Part shown: in pieces, positions 6,473 through 16,352 of the stretch | How the letters are laid out: every line of letters starts with the position of its first letter | Position numbering within the stretch: the stretch's first letter is position 1 | Assembly (NCBI RefSeq): GCF_002979555.1 | Contig: NZ_PCOZ01000005.1 | Span: 1-64,000 of the forward strand | DNA: 64,000 nucleotides | Source: Pseudomonas sp. MYb60 | GTDB taxonomy: Bacteria > Pseudomonadota > Gammaproteobacteria > Pseudomonadales > Pseudomonadaceae | Direction of reading: 5' to 3' | The notes under the pieces: model-generated | Told to the model about the DNA's origin: nothing | The model's database searches: none | What the model saw: the letters and a program-made list of their open reading frames with translations, nothing else | Program-made: the position numbers and the translations under genes

Positions 6473-8836
6473 ATGCACCCCACTACCCTCTTCCCGCTGC
6501 TGATGGGCGGCTGCCTGCTGAGCTGCGCCGTCGTGGCGGCCGAAACCGCGCAGGATTTCGACTTGCCCGCCGCACCGCTGGCCAGCACCTTGATCCAGAT
6601 CGGTCAGGCCAGCGGGCGCCAGGTGCTGTTCATTCCGGCCGATGTCGACGGCCGCGAGGCCCGTGCGGTGCGCGGCCATTTAAGTGCCGTCCAGGCGGTG
6701 AGCAACGCATTGCAAGACACCGGCCTGCGCGTGCGCATCACCGCCAGTGGCGCCCTGAGCGTGCAACCAGCCAACGGCGAGGGCGTGACGCTGGACGCCA
6801 TCAACATCGACGGCGCGGCAAGTGCTCAGGGCAACGATGACAACCAGAACTACGTGGCCCAACGCTCCAGCGCCGGTACCAAGACTCGCACCGAACTGGT
6901 GAAGATCCCGCAGTCGGTCTCGGTAGTGACCCGCGCCGAACTGAACCAACGCAAAGGCGACAACCTGTCGGACGCGCTCAAATACACCCCCGGTTTCAGC
7001 AGCCAGCCGAGCAGTTTCAGCCGCACTGCCGATGACTACACCTTGCGCGGTTTCAACGTGGGCGCCGGCACCGGCGGGATCTTGCGGGATGGCATGAAGT
7101 TGCAGTCCAACCCCTACGACGGCAGCGTCGAAGCCTATGGCCTGGAGCGTGTCGAAGTGCTCAAGGGCGCGTCCTCGGTGCTCTATGGCCAGTTGTCGCC
7201 AGGCGGCATGATCAACACGGTCAGCAAGCGTCCCACGGCGACACCGCTGCACGAAATCGGTGTGGAGCTGGGCAACTATGACCGCCGCCAATACACCCTC
7301 GACCTGGGCGGCCCGCTGGATGATCAGGGCCAATTCAGCTATCGGCTCACCGGTCTGTGGCGTGACAGCGCCAGCCAGGTCGATCACGTCGACGACGACC
7401 GCCGCTACATCGCCCCCGCCCTCACCTGGAAGCCCGACGACGACACCTCGCTGACCGTACTGGCCAGCCATCAGGAAACCTACACCGGGTTCTCGCCGCC
7501 CATGAGCTATCGCATGAGCAGCTACAGCGCCACGCCGGGCTACAAGATCGAGCGAAACCAGTTTGTCGGCGAGCCGGGCTATGACCATTTCAACAACCGC
7601 ATGGACACTCTGGGATACCTGTTCGAGCACCAGTTCAACGACCAGTTGAAGGTCAACCACAGCCTGCGCTATTTCCAGGCCAATACCGACTGGAGCTACC
7701 TGATTCCGGTGGCGATTTCCGGCACGCAGTTGAGCCGCCGCTACAGTGATCGCCAGGAGCGCTCCACCGGCTGGACCAGCGACAACAACATCAGCTACAC
7801 CCTCGACAGCGGCGCATGGCGGCATGAATTGCTGATGGGCGTGGACTACTACCACAAAACCTATGATTCACACCGTTACATCAGCGCCACCGCCGCCCAG
7901 CTGGCGCCACCGCTGAACCTGGCCTCCCTGCAATACACCGGCGTGCGCGCCAACACCGCTGCCGACAGCGGTTCGGATCTGCACAGCACCCAGGCCGGCG
8001 TCTACCTGCAAGACCAGATCACCTACGACGACCGCTGGGTACTGCTGCTCGGCGGCCGTCAGGACTGGGCCGACAGCGTCACCACCACCTTCGCCACCGA
8101 CGCCCGCGCCACCCGTGGCGACAAGAAAGCCACTGGCCGGGTGGGGCTGGTGTACCTGGCCGACAACGGCCTGGCCCCCTACGTGAGTTACAGCCAGTCG
8201 TTCCAGCCAGCCAGCGTGAGCAACCCGGCGTTCGGCAACGCGTTTGCGCCGCTGGAAGGCGAACAGTATGAAATCGGCCTGCGCTACCAGCCGCCCGGCA
8301 GCGACACCCTGCTCAGCGCCGCCGTCTATCGCCTGGACCAGGACAACTCGTTGAGCCTGGACAGCCTCACCAATACCTACGTGCAATACGGCAAGACCCG
8401 CACCAAGGGCGTGGAGTTTGAAGCCAAGAGCAACCTGACCGACAACCTGCAACTGAACGCCGGTTACGCCTACACCGACACCCATGTGTTGGAAGACCAA
8501 ACCGCGAGCAACATCGGCAAGCGTATCGAGGGCATTCCGTACCACAGCGCCAGCGTGTGGGCCAGCTACCGGCTCGCCAGCCTGGGCATGGAAAAACTGC
8601 GGATCGGCGGCGGCGCCCGCTACACCGGCACCACCCGCACCACCCCGAGCGTATACGCCGGCAAAGTACCGGCCTACACCCTGGTGGACGCATTGGTGAG
8701 CTACGACGTGGATACGCATTGGCAGCTCCAGGCCAAGGCCCAGAACCTGTTCGACAAGCAATACCTGTATTGCAACACCACCTGCCGTTACGGCGACGAA
8801 CGCAGCCTGCTGGGCTCGGTCACCTACCGCTGGTAA
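6473..8836 (+). CDS. TonB-dependent siderophore receptor with STN signalling domain
   Basis: 787 residues. Signal peptide (MHPTTLFPLLMGGCLLSCAVVAAE), then an STN/secretin-TonB N-terminal signalling domain (~24-98: FDLPAAPLASTLIQIGQASG). The plug follows (IPQSVSVVTRAELNQR, YTLRGFNVGAGTGGILRDG, ERVEVLKGASSVLYGQLSPGG), then a 22-strand barrel ending in SVTYRW. The C-terminal region carries a Cys pair (YCNTTCRYG) of the kind seen near the end of ferrioxamine/ferrichrome receptors (FoxA/FhuA-like), so a hydroxamate xenosiderophore is the best guess. The STN domain fits the FecI/FecR pair immediately upstream: the receptor controls its own expression. The upstream in-frame extension overlaps the FecR gene and was rejected; the chosen ATG begins the signal peptide. 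Confidence 0.92.
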   Translation: MHPTTLFPLLMGGCLLSCAVVAAETAQDFDLPAAPLASTLIQIGQASGRQVLFIPADVDGREARAVRGHLSAVQAVSNALQDTGLRVRITASGALSVQPANGEGVTLDAINIDGAASAQGNDDNQNYVAQRSSAGTKTRTELVKIPQSVSVVTRAELNQRKGDNLSDALKYTPGFSSQPSSFSRTADDYTLRGFNVGAGTGGILRDGMKLQSNPYDGSVEAYGLERVEVLKGASSVLYGQLSPGGMINTVSKRPTATPLHEIGVELGNYDRRQYTLDLGGPLDDQGQFSYRLTGLWRDSASQVDHVDDDRRYIAPALTWKPDDDTSLTVLASHQETYTGFSPPMSYRMSSYSATPGYKIERNQFVGEPGYDHFNNRMDTLGYLFEHQFNDQLKVNHSLRYFQANTDWSYLIPVAISGTQLSRRYSDRQERSTGWTSDNNISYTLDSGAWRHELLMGVDYYHKTYDSHRYISATAAQLAPPLNLASLQYTGVRANTAADSGSDLHSTQAGVYLQDQITYDDRWVLLLGGRQDWADSVTTTFATDARATRGDKKATGRVGLVYLADNGLAPYVSYSQSFQPASVSNPAFGNAFAPLEGEQYEIGLRYQPPGSDTLLSAAVYRLDQDNSLSLDSLTNTYVQYGKTRTKGVEFEAKSNLTDNLQLNAGYAYTDTHVLEDQTASNIGKRIEGIPYHSASVWASYRLASLGMEKLRIGGGARYTGTTRTTPSVYAGKVPAYTLVDALVSYDVDTHWQLQAKAQNLFDKQYLYCNTTCRYGDERSLLGSVTYRW

Positions 8837-8899
8837 CCCAACTGCACCTTGCTCGCGCCTACAACCGGTGGGCGCAGGAAGGTTGAAAACGCATTAGTT

Positions 8900-8918
8900 G
8901 TTGATAACCATTATCAAC
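8900..8918 (+). promoter_or_regulatory. Fur box, perfect palindrome, upstream of second ECF sigma gene
   Basis: GTTGATAACCATTATCAAC is an exact inverted repeat (8-bp arms, 3-bp spacer) matching the Fur consensus GATAATNATTATC. It lies in the gap after the first receptor gene, about 37 bp ahead of the GTG chosen for the next sigma gene. It should make the whole downstream sigma/FecR/import cassette iron-repressed. Confidence 0.8.
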
Positions 8919-8954
8919 CACAGCTAAACTCCGCGCGCTCCCATTTTCCAGTCT

Positions 8955-9497
8955 GTGCCCCCGCGCACAGTCGCGCGCAGGCAACTGACTCTCTTGGCGG
9001 ATGAAAAACTCCAGCTTTACCTGACCCACCGGGCCGCGCTGCTGGACTATGCCGCGCCCATCGTGGGCTGCCGCGCGCGCGCCGAGGACGTGGTGCAGGA
9101 GGCCTGGCTGCGTTTCAGCGGTCAGGACGCCCAGGCCGATATCCGTCACCCGGCCAGCTACCTCTACCGCATTGTGCGCAACCTCGCGCTGGACCTCACG
9201 CGCCGCACCGCCACCGAGCGGGTGCAGCCTGGCGGTGACGAACTGCTCGCCGAGTTGCCCTCCAGCAGCGCTTCGCCAGAACGTGAAGTCAGCGGCCAGC
9301 ATGAACTGCAAGCGATCGCCCGCGCCCTGGCCCAATTGCCGGAACGTACCCGCCTTGCGTTTGAAATGCATCGCCTTGGCGGCTTGACCCTGCAGCAAGT
9401 GGCCGCCGACCTGGGTGTTTCTACCGCGCTGGTGCACCAACTGGTGCATGACGCACTGCGCCACTGCATGGATTGCCTGGGGCCGGACGATGACTGA
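8955..9497 (+). CDS. ECF sigma factor, FecI/FoxI-like
   Basis: Up to 180 residues from a GTG; the region before LADEKLQLYLTHRAALLDYAAPIVG is not conserved-looking and no ribosome site is obvious, so a TTG at 8994 is an alternative start. Region 2 shows ARAEDVVQEAWLRFSG and ASYLYRIVRNLALDLTRR; region 4 shows LAQLPERTRLAFEMHRLGGLTLQQVAADLGVSTALVHQLVHDAL. It overlaps the next FecR gene by 8 bp and sits below the perfect Fur box. It is expected to transcribe the TonB receptor, protease and ABC genes that follow when their receptor is occupied. Confidence 0.9.
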   Translation: MPPRTVARRQLTLLADEKLQLYLTHRAALLDYAAPIVGCRARAEDVVQEAWLRFSGQDAQADIRHPASYLYRIVRNLALDLTRRTATERVQPGGDELLAELPSSSASPEREVSGQHELQAIARALAQLPERTRLAFEMHRLGGLTLQQVAADLGVSTALVHQLVHDALRHCMDCLGPDDD

Positions 9498-10554
9498 TTT
9501 TCTGAAAAAATCCGCGGCCAGCGCGTCTTTTGCCGTGAAGGGCGATTCCATGGGATCCTGCCCGCCGATTTTTGCCAGCGGAGATGCTCCAGTCATGCCC
9601 ACCAAGGATTGTGCCAACGCCCGTCGCGACCAGGCCCTGGACTGGCTGCTGCGTGTGCAACAAGCCCCGCTGGATGCGGACCTGCGTGCCCAACTGACCC
9701 ACTGGTGCGCCGCCGACGAAGCCAACGCGAAGGCCTACCGCAAGGCCGAACGGGTGTGGCAACTGACCGGGCAACTGGCGCCCACCACCGCCGCGCCACC
9801 GACGACACTGGCCACCCCGCCCGCGCGCCCCGCCGCACGGCCACGCAGAGTGCGGCGCTGGGCTGCCGCCGCGATTGCCGCCTGCCTGGTGGTGGCCCTG
9901 GCGCCAGGCCTGTTGTTGCGCTGGCAGGCCGACTACCGAACCGGCGTCGGGGAAACCCGCGACATCACCCTGAGCGACAGCAGCGTGGTGCAGTTGGACA
10001 GCGGTTCGGCCATCGCCGTGGACATCGCCGCCAACCACCGCGATGTGCGGTTGCTGGCCGGCCAGGCGTTTTTCAAAGTGATGCCGGATAAACGCAAACC
10101 CTTTCACGTGTGGACCCAGACGTTGCGAGTGACGGTCACCGGCACCGCGTTCAACGTCGACGCCACCCAGGATGATCCCAGCGTCGCCGTGCAAGAAGGC
10201 TCGGTCAACGTCGCCGAGCGCAAGGCCAACCGCCTGCTCGCCAGCCTGGTACCGGGGCAACGCCTGCAGGTCCACGCCGGCCGCACCGAACTCACCACCT
10301 TCGCCCCGAGCCAGACCGCGGCCTGGCGACAGGGCCAGTTGATTGCCGATGACCTGCCGATCAGCGAAGTGCTCAGCCAGGTTCGCCGCTACGCCCCAGG
10401 CCTCATCGTGCTGCGCGATCAACAGTTGGGCGCGCAGCGGGTCACCGGCGTCTACGACCTGCGCAAACCCCAGGCAGCGCTGCAAGCCGTACTGCAACCC
10501 TACGGCGCCAAAGTCACCGCCTACAGCCCATGGCTGCTGGTGCTGAGCCGCTGA
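9490..10554 (+). CDS. FecR-family sigma regulator
   Basis: 354 residues from the ATG overlapping the sigma gene; a second candidate ATG at 9595 has a GGAG upstream and begins closer to the conserved part. Conserved features: DUF4880 N-terminus (RRDQALDWLLRVQQAPLDADLRAQLTHW), Pro/Ala-rich linker, one membrane helix (AAAAIAACLVVALAPGLLL), periplasmic FecR domain (TRDITLSDSSVVQLDSGSAIAVD, VTGTAFNVD) and the C-terminal STN-like region (ISEVLSQVRRYAPGLIVL, VTGVYDLRKPQAALQAVL). It couples the receptor 190 bp downstream to the sigma factor upstream. Confidence 0.9.
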   Translation: MTDFLKKSAASASFAVKGDSMGSCPPIFASGDAPVMPTKDCANARRDQALDWLLRVQQAPLDADLRAQLTHWCAADEANAKAYRKAERVWQLTGQLAPTTAAPPTTLATPPARPAARPRRVRRWAAAAIAACLVVALAPGLLLRWQADYRTGVGETRDITLSDSSVVQLDSGSAIAVDIAANHRDVRLLAGQAFFKVMPDKRKPFHVWTQTLRVTVTGTAFNVDATQDDPSVAVQEGSVNVAERKANRLLASLVPGQRLQVHAGRTELTTFAPSQTAAWRQGQLIADDLPISEVLSQVRRYAPGLIVLRDQQLGAQRVTGVYDLRKPQAALQAVLQPYGAKVTAYSPWLLVLSR

Positions 10555-10745
10555 TCATCGTTCCCGTACCCTGCATGGAAATGACGTTCCAGGCCCCCGG
10601 CACGCGCTTCATTTCACGCCGTTGAAAAATAATTGAAGTTTTTTCTGAAAATCCCACGCGCTGTCCCGTCTTCTTCCCCGCGCGCAGCAATTGAGATGTA
10701 TTCGTATTCTTTGACTGGCCGGTTTTAGCCGGCGCGGGGATCTTC
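10555..10745 (+). promoter_or_regulatory. Leader between FecR and protease-linked TonB receptor
   Basis: This 191-bp gap contains an AT-rich patch (AAAAATAATTGAAGTTTTTTC), a CCCGTC element about 30 bp further on and a small GCCGG-TTTTAG-CCGGC hairpin just before the GGGGA ribosome site. It is a likely place for the sigma-dependent promoter of the receptor operon, but I cannot assign -35/-10 boxes with confidence. Confidence 0.3.
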
Positions 10746-13574
10746 ATGACTCACACCCTTCACCGCTTGCCTGGGCAGCGCGGCCCTTGGCCGTTGCGCC
10801 TGAAAAAAAGCGCGGGCGCCAGTTTGCTGGGCCTTTGCTGCGCAATGGGCGCTGTGCCCCCGACTGTTTCGGCTGCGCCAGCCAGCGATGCGGCATCGAC
10901 CCGTGGCTTCAACATCCCGGCCCAGTCACTGGCCGGCGCGCTGATCGCCTTTGGCCAGCAAAGCGGCCAGCAAGTCACCGTCGACCCGCAGCTGCTCAAG
11001 GGCGTGAACTCGCCGGGTGTGAACGGCGAGATGGGCAACGACGCGGCCCTCGCCTACCTGCTTCAAGGCACCGGTATTGGCTGGGATTATGAAAACGGCG
11101 CACTGGTGTTCCATCGCCTGCCGGCTGCCGAGGCCGGTCAACCGGTGATGCTCGACAGCACCGTGGTGCTGGGCTTCACCCCGGAAAACTCGTTCCAGGG
11201 CGCGACGGTGATCGATCACAAGGCGATCCAGGCTTTCCCCGGCGCCAACGGCGACATCACCACCCTGCTGCAAATGCACCCCAGCGTGCAGTTCAGCGGC
11301 GCCCAGCAGAACTCCAACGCCCCCGGTGAAATCGACCCGGCGGACATCAGCATCAACGGCGCCAAGTTCTACCAGAACAACTTCATGATCGACGGCATCT
11401 CGATCAACAACGACCTCGACCCCGGCGCACACGGCTACGGCGAGACCCGCCAGTTCGACGCCGCCCCCAGCCGCTCCCACGGTATTGCGCTGGATGCGGA
11501 CCTGCTGGAAGAAGTGAAGGTCTACGACAGCAACGTGCCGGCCGAGTACGGCGGCTTCAACGGCGGCGTGGTCGACGCCATCACCCGCCGCCCGTCCCAG
11601 GACCTGCACGGCAAGCTGTCCTATTCGATGAGCCGTTCGGCGTGGACCAAGTACCACATCACCGAAAAGGACCAGGCCAACTTCGACAACGCCTCCAACG
11701 AGCAGTACCAGCCGGAGTTCGAAAAAACCACCTTGCGCGGCCGGTTGGAAGGCCACTTGACCGACGACTTCGGCGCGATCCTGAGCTTCTCGCAGAAGCG
11801 TTCGGTGATCCCGTTGAACAAGTACGAGGACGGCTACAGCAGCCCGAACGCCGACAGCCGTGAGGACCAGACGCGCCAACTCGACAACTACATGCTCAAG
11901 ACCTACTGGAACGTCAGCGACCGTCTGAGCCTCGACGCGTCCTTCATCAAGGCGCCCCAGGAAAACACTTACTTTCGCGAAAACTACAAGAACTCCAACT
12001 TCACCAACATCAATGGCGGCTGGCAGGGTTCGCTCAATGCCGTGTGGGAAGGCGACTCGGCGCGCTGGACCCACACCCTGGCACTCACCGACCTCAACAG
12101 CTCCCGCGAGGCCGAGTCCGACGATGCTATCGCCTGGTATTACTCCAGCGTGAAGAACTGGGGCCGTCCCACCAGCGCAACGTCGCGCAGCGGCGAAGGC
12201 TCCTACGGTGACCTCGACCAGACCCAGCGCGGTATCAACTACAAGCTCAAGACCAACTGGCAGGAGTTCCGCTGGGGCGGTGTCGAGCACGCGCTGGTCA
12301 GCGGCATGGAGTTGACGCGCAACCAGGCCACCTGGGAGCGCGCCACCGAAGCGACGTCGGCCAACATCACCCGGCGTGACAATATCGCGACCTGCGCCAA
12401 CGGCGATCCGCTGTGCTCCGTGGGCCTGTTGATCAACGGCAACACCCGTCAGTGGGCGAACGCCCGTAACGTCTACGGGGCTGGCAAGCTGGACCTGGTG
12501 GAAAACAAGTACGCGTTCTATCTCCAGGACACGATACAGATCGGCAAACTCGGCCTGCGTCCCGGCTTGCGCCTGGAAGGCGACGACTACATGAAGCAGC
12601 AGAACCTCGCACCGCGCTTCTCTGGCGACTACGACTTCTTCGGCGACCGCAGCACGGTGATGGTGTTCGGCCTCAACCGCTACTACGGGCGTAACCTGTT
12701 CAAATATCGCCTGGCCGACGGTCGCCAGGGCTTCAACACCCGCTACACCCGCACCACCCAGGACGGTGCCTGGACGGCGACCAAGACCGAGAACCTGAAC
12801 AAATTCTCCGACCTCAAGGTGCCCTACGATGACGAACTGACCCTGGGCCTCGACCAGGTCTGGCTCGACACCGACTTCCGCCTGAAATACGTGCGCCGCG
12901 AAGGCAAGGACAAAATCGGCAGGGCCTCATCCCGTGTGCTCGGGCTCGGCCCCGAAGCTGGCTATGACCGCATCTATTACACCTACACCAACCAGGCTTC
13001 CAGCCAGAGCGACAACGTCACGCTGAGCATCACACCCCGGCACGAATACCGCTGGCAGGGCACGCGCACCAGCCTGCAGGCGGCGTTCGACTGGTCACGC
13101 ACCCAGGATGCCTACGGCACCTACGAGTCGGGCATCACCGCGGACCAGTTCACCAACGAAGACGTGATGTACGACGGCAAGCGCATCGCCTACAACGATT
13201 TGCCAGCGACGGACTTCAACCGCCCCTGGACCGCACGCTTGACCGCCATTACCGAGATCCCGCAGTGGAATCTCACGCTCAGCAACTTCCTGCGTTATCG
13301 CGGCGCCTACAAGCAGATCGTCAGCACCGATGACATCGTCACCGTCGGCGGCGAGGACCTGGCAGTCTACGAGACCGCCAAGGTCAAGGCGGCGCCCACC
13401 TGGGACATGCGCATCGATTGGGAAATCCCCACCGGCAAGGACCAGGCGTTGTTCGCCGCCGTCGATATCACCAACGTAACTGACCAGGTCAATGAAATTG
13501 CCAGCAGCACCAGCGGCAACGTGACCTTTGAAGTCGGCCGCCAATACTGGCTCGAAGTCGGCTACCGCTTCTAA
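10746..13574 (+). CDS. TonB-dependent receptor with STN domain, protease-associated import type
   Basis: 942 residues. A long N-terminus with a signal peptide (hydrophobic ASLLGLCCAMGAV) precedes an STN signalling domain (~53-122: FNIPAQSLAGALIAFGQQSG to GALVFH) and a TonB-box-like stretch (LDSTVVLGF). The plug domain contains SINGAKFYQNNFMIDGISINND and LEEVKVYDSNVPAEYGGFNGG, and a large barrel ends EVGRQYWLEVGYRF. Barrel size and the two genes that follow (M16 protease, YddA-like ABC protein) match the YddB/FusA group, whose characterised member FusA imports plant ferredoxin. The STN domain plus the adjacent sigma/FecR pair means it also signals. The cargo is unknown; a small iron-containing protein or peptide is the family-based inference. 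Confidence 0.88.
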   Translation: MTHTLHRLPGQRGPWPLRLKKSAGASLLGLCCAMGAVPPTVSAAPASDAASTRGFNIPAQSLAGALIAFGQQSGQQVTVDPQLLKGVNSPGVNGEMGNDAALAYLLQGTGIGWDYENGALVFHRLPAAEAGQPVMLDSTVVLGFTPENSFQGATVIDHKAIQAFPGANGDITTLLQMHPSVQFSGAQQNSNAPGEIDPADISINGAKFYQNNFMIDGISINNDLDPGAHGYGETRQFDAAPSRSHGIALDADLLEEVKVYDSNVPAEYGGFNGGVVDAITRRPSQDLHGKLSYSMSRSAWTKYHITEKDQANFDNASNEQYQPEFEKTTLRGRLEGHLTDDFGAILSFSQKRSVIPLNKYEDGYSSPNADSREDQTRQLDNYMLKTYWNVSDRLSLDASFIKAPQENTYFRENYKNSNFTNINGGWQGSLNAVWEGDSARWTHTLALTDLNSSREAESDDAIAWYYSSVKNWGRPTSATSRSGEGSYGDLDQTQRGINYKLKTNWQEFRWGGVEHALVSGMELTRNQATWERATEATSANITRRDNIATCANGDPLCSVGLLINGNTRQWANARNVYGAGKLDLVENKYAFYLQDTIQIGKLGLRPGLRLEGDDYMKQQNLAPRFSGDYDFFGDRSTVMVFGLNRYYGRNLFKYRLADGRQGFNTRYTRTTQDGAWTATKTENLNKFSDLKVPYDDELTLGLDQVWLDTDFRLKYVRREGKDKIGRASSRVLGLGPEAGYDRIYYTYTNQASSQSDNVTLSITPRHEYRWQGTRTSLQAAFDWSRTQDAYGTYESGITADQFTNEDVMYDGKRIAYNDLPATDFNRPWTARLTAITEIPQWNLTLSNFLRYRGAYKQIVSTDDIVTVGGEDLAVYETAKVKAAPTWDMRIDWEIPTGKDQALFAAVDITNVTDQVNEIASSTSGNVTFEVGRQYWLEVGYRF

Positions 13575-13604
13575 CCCCGTGACCTGATTAGCCTGGATAC
13601 CCCC

Positions 13605-16352
13605 ATGAACAAGTTTTTTGCAGGCCTGCTCGGCCCGCTGCTGCTGTGCGCCTGTGCATCGCCTGTCACCCAGGCGCCGTTGCCCTGGGCACCGCAGGTG
13701 ATACGAGGCCAATTGGCCAATGGCCTGGAATACCGGATGGTGCGCGACAGCAGCCAGGCCGGACGCCTGGACCTGCGCCTGACCGTGCGCGCCGGCTCCG
13801 TCGACGAAGATGACGACCAGGTCGGCGTGGCCCATATGCTCGAACACCTGACCTTCCGCAGCCGCGCCGGCCAGGCCACCGACTTGCGTGCGCAGATGAC
13901 CGCGCTCGGCTGGGTGCAGGGGCGCAACTTCAACGCCGTCACCAGCTACGACCGCACCCAGTACCTGCTCAGCCCCATGGCCGGTAGCACCCAGGCGCCG
14001 GTGGCCCTGGAGAAACTCGCGCAACTGGTGTTCGCCGCCGACTACAACGCCGCCGACCTTGAGCGCGAGCGCCCCATCGTCATCGAAGAATGGCGCGGCG
14101 GCCTCGGTGTGGCACAGCGCATGAACGACCAGCGTGCGGCCACCCAGCGGGTCGGCTCGCGGTATCCGCTGCACCGCACCATCGGCAACGAAGGCGCGAT
14201 TCGCGACGCCTCGCTGGGCGCCCTGCAGCGCTTTCAACAACGCTGGTATGTGCCCAACAACATGATCCTGTCGGTGGTCGGTGACTTCGAACCTCAACAG
14301 TTGGCGCGACAGATCGAGCAGGCATTTGGCGCGCCGGTCGCCAAGCCTTTGCCTGACCGCGATCACCGTGAACTGCCCCTCGATGGCACGCTGAAAGTCT
14401 TCCGTCTGCAAGACCCGCAGACCGGCAGCAACCAGGTGTCCCTGCTGTTTCGCCTGCACGAACCCGACAGCCGTGGGGTGACGGCGGATGCCACCCGTGA
14501 GCGCTTGATCGACCGCATGACCCTGTCGGCGCTGTTGACCCAATTGCGTCGTCAACCGTTGCAACCGGGGGTGCGCAGCCTGACCGCGCAAAAAACCTTG
14601 ATCGGTGCCCGGTCCAGCGTGCTGGGCGTTGCCGCCGGTGTGGAGGGCGCGCATCACGACGCCGCGCTGACGCAACTGCTGACCGAGTTGGAGCGCCTGC
14701 GCCAACACGGCTTCACCACCGAAGACCTGCACCGCGAACACGAGAAACTGCGCCAGTTGGCTGACGGCATGTTGGCCAAGGATGAGTCGCGAACCTTCGA
14801 GCAATGGGTCACCAGCCTCAACGATTCCGCCGTGCAGAACCGCACCGTGGTAGCGCCTCACCAGATTGCCGAGCTGACCCTGCAGGCGCTGGGCAGCATC
14901 GACCTCGCCGCGATCAACAGCCGCTTGCACCGCTGGCTCGACAGCCCCGACCAGGTGCTGCAACTCACCGCGCCGGGCAACAGCGTGGTGCGCCTGCCCA
15001 CGGTGGACGACGTGCAGCAAATGCGCGCAGCCCTCGCCGCTGCCTCGCTGGTCGCGCCGGCTGCCGATGCGCCGGTGGAAGCACCGCGTGCTGTGTTCAC
15101 CCCGCCGGCCCCGAGCACCCCGGGGGCGGTGCTGGGCAAGCGCACCTTCGCGGCTGAACACGTCGAGCATTGGCGCTTGAGCAACGGCGATCGCCTGGTG
15201 TGGCTGCGCCGCAATGCCGAGAACGGCCAATGGCGCCTGCAGGCGGAATCCGCCGCCGGTTTCAACCGTACCGACGTACCTGGATGGCGCCTGCAAATGG
15301 CCGCGCAACTGGGCAGCGACAGCGGCGGCGCCGGGCTCGAGGCCTGGCGCAAGCAGCACCAGGCCACCTTGAGCCTGGAACACAGCGCCACGCGTCTGCA
15401 ACTGAGCGGCACCAGCCAGCCATCGATCGACGCCCTGACCACCTTGCTGCAAAGCTACCGCCAGAGCCAGGTGGGCGCAGTGATCGACGACGACCTGTTC
15501 AGCGCCGCGCGGGATGACCTGCTGTCACGGGTGAACAACCGTCCCGACCCCATCGCCAGCGCCCGGCGCGACGCACGTTACGGCGCAGACAGCTGGCAGG
15601 CGCCGGATCTGCAAACCCTCGAAGCCTCGACCCTGACCCAGGACTGGCACCAACTCACCCAGGCCCCGGTGACCTACTTCCTGATGGCGGACCTGGAGCC
15701 CGCCGCCCTGGAAGTCGCCCTCCGCGAACAACTGGCGAACATCCCGCGCGGCGTCGCCCAACCGGTGCGCCCGGCGCTGCAACTGCCGGGTCAACGTCGC
15801 CAGGACATCGCCGTCGCCCTGGAGCCGCGCGTGGTGCTGGAAGCCAGCAGCTTCAGCCCGATGACCTGGACACCCGACGCCGCCGCCCGGGTCGCCGCCC
15901 TGCGCGAACTGGCCAACACCCAACTCAAGCAACGCCTGCGCGGTGAAGCCTCCGGTGTCTACCGCCTGCGGTTTGACAGCGAACTGAATCGCGACACCCA
16001 GCGCATCGAGAGTCAATTGAGCTTTACCTGCGACCCGCAGCGCGCCGATGAACTCTGGGCCCTGGCCCAGCAGACCCTGGCCCAATTGAACCGGTCGGTG
16101 GACGCCCAGTGGGTTGCCAGCGCGCGCAACGAACTGCGCCGCCAGGAGAAGAAACGCCTCACCGACCCCACCACCCAATGGCGCCGCCTGTTGCTCAGTG
16201 AGCGCCAGTGGCAGGACCCGCGCTACCTGAGCAGCCAAACGCGCTTGCCGGATGGCTTGCGCGTCGAATCGCTCAACCCCCTGGCCAGCCAACTGTTCCC
16301 CGCGAATAACCAAGTGCTGCTGCGCGTATTGCCCAAGGCGGACGCGCTGTGA
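13605..16352 (+). CDS. M16-family zinc protease, PqqL/FusC-like, exported
   Basis: 915 residues, two M16 halves. N-terminal signal sequence with Cys16/Cys18 (LLLCACAS), possibly a lipoprotein or a plain Sec signal. The inverted zinc site HMLEH (His77, Glu80, His81) is intact, and ERERPIVIEEW at 153-163 supplies the downstream Glu ligand, Glu162, and the auxiliary Glu155 in the same spacing as pitrilysin. The C-terminal half (~510-915) lacks an HxxEH, as expected for the inactive partner half. PqqL and FusC are periplasmic proteases that cut imported protein cargo. It follows the receptor by 30 bp and overlaps the ABC gene by 4 bp, so the three form one operon. Confidence 0.9.
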   Translation: MNKFFAGLLGPLLLCACASPVTQAPLPWAPQVIRGQLANGLEYRMVRDSSQAGRLDLRLTVRAGSVDEDDDQVGVAHMLEHLTFRSRAGQATDLRAQMTALGWVQGRNFNAVTSYDRTQYLLSPMAGSTQAPVALEKLAQLVFAADYNAADLERERPIVIEEWRGGLGVAQRMNDQRAATQRVGSRYPLHRTIGNEGAIRDASLGALQRFQQRWYVPNNMILSVVGDFEPQQLARQIEQAFGAPVAKPLPDRDHRELPLDGTLKVFRLQDPQTGSNQVSLLFRLHEPDSRGVTADATRERLIDRMTLSALLTQLRRQPLQPGVRSLTAQKTLIGARSSVLGVAAGVEGAHHDAALTQLLTELERLRQHGFTTEDLHREHEKLRQLADGMLAKDESRTFEQWVTSLNDSAVQNRTVVAPHQIAELTLQALGSIDLAAINSRLHRWLDSPDQVLQLTAPGNSVVRLPTVDDVQQMRAALAAASLVAPAADAPVEAPRAVFTPPAPSTPGAVLGKRTFAAEHVEHWRLSNGDRLVWLRRNAENGQWRLQAESAAGFNRTDVPGWRLQMAAQLGSDSGGAGLEAWRKQHQATLSLEHSATRLQLSGTSQPSIDALTTLLQSYRQSQVGAVIDDDLFSAARDDLLSRVNNRPDPIASARRDARYGADSWQAPDLQTLEASTLTQDWHQLTQAPVTYFLMADLEPAALEVALREQLANIPRGVAQPVRPALQLPGQRRQDIAVALEPRVVLEASSFSPMTWTPDAAARVAALRELANTQLKQRLRGEASGVYRLRFDSELNRDTQRIESQLSFTCDPQRADELWALAQQTLAQLNRSVDAQWVASARNELRRQEKKRLTDPTTQWRRLLLSERQWQDPRYLSSQTRLPDGLRVESLNPLASQLFPANNQVLLRVLPKADAL

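Noticed and set aside
6680..7855. Minus-strand frame of 391 codons inside the first receptor gene
   Set aside because: Antisense of plug and barrel sequence with no recognisable motif or ribosome site.
13095..15452. Long minus-strand frame of 785 codons
   Set aside because: It runs antisense through the receptor end and the M16 protease; the plus-strand proteins have clear family motifs there, while the minus frame is Gly/His/Val-rich without domains, a typical GC-rich shadow.
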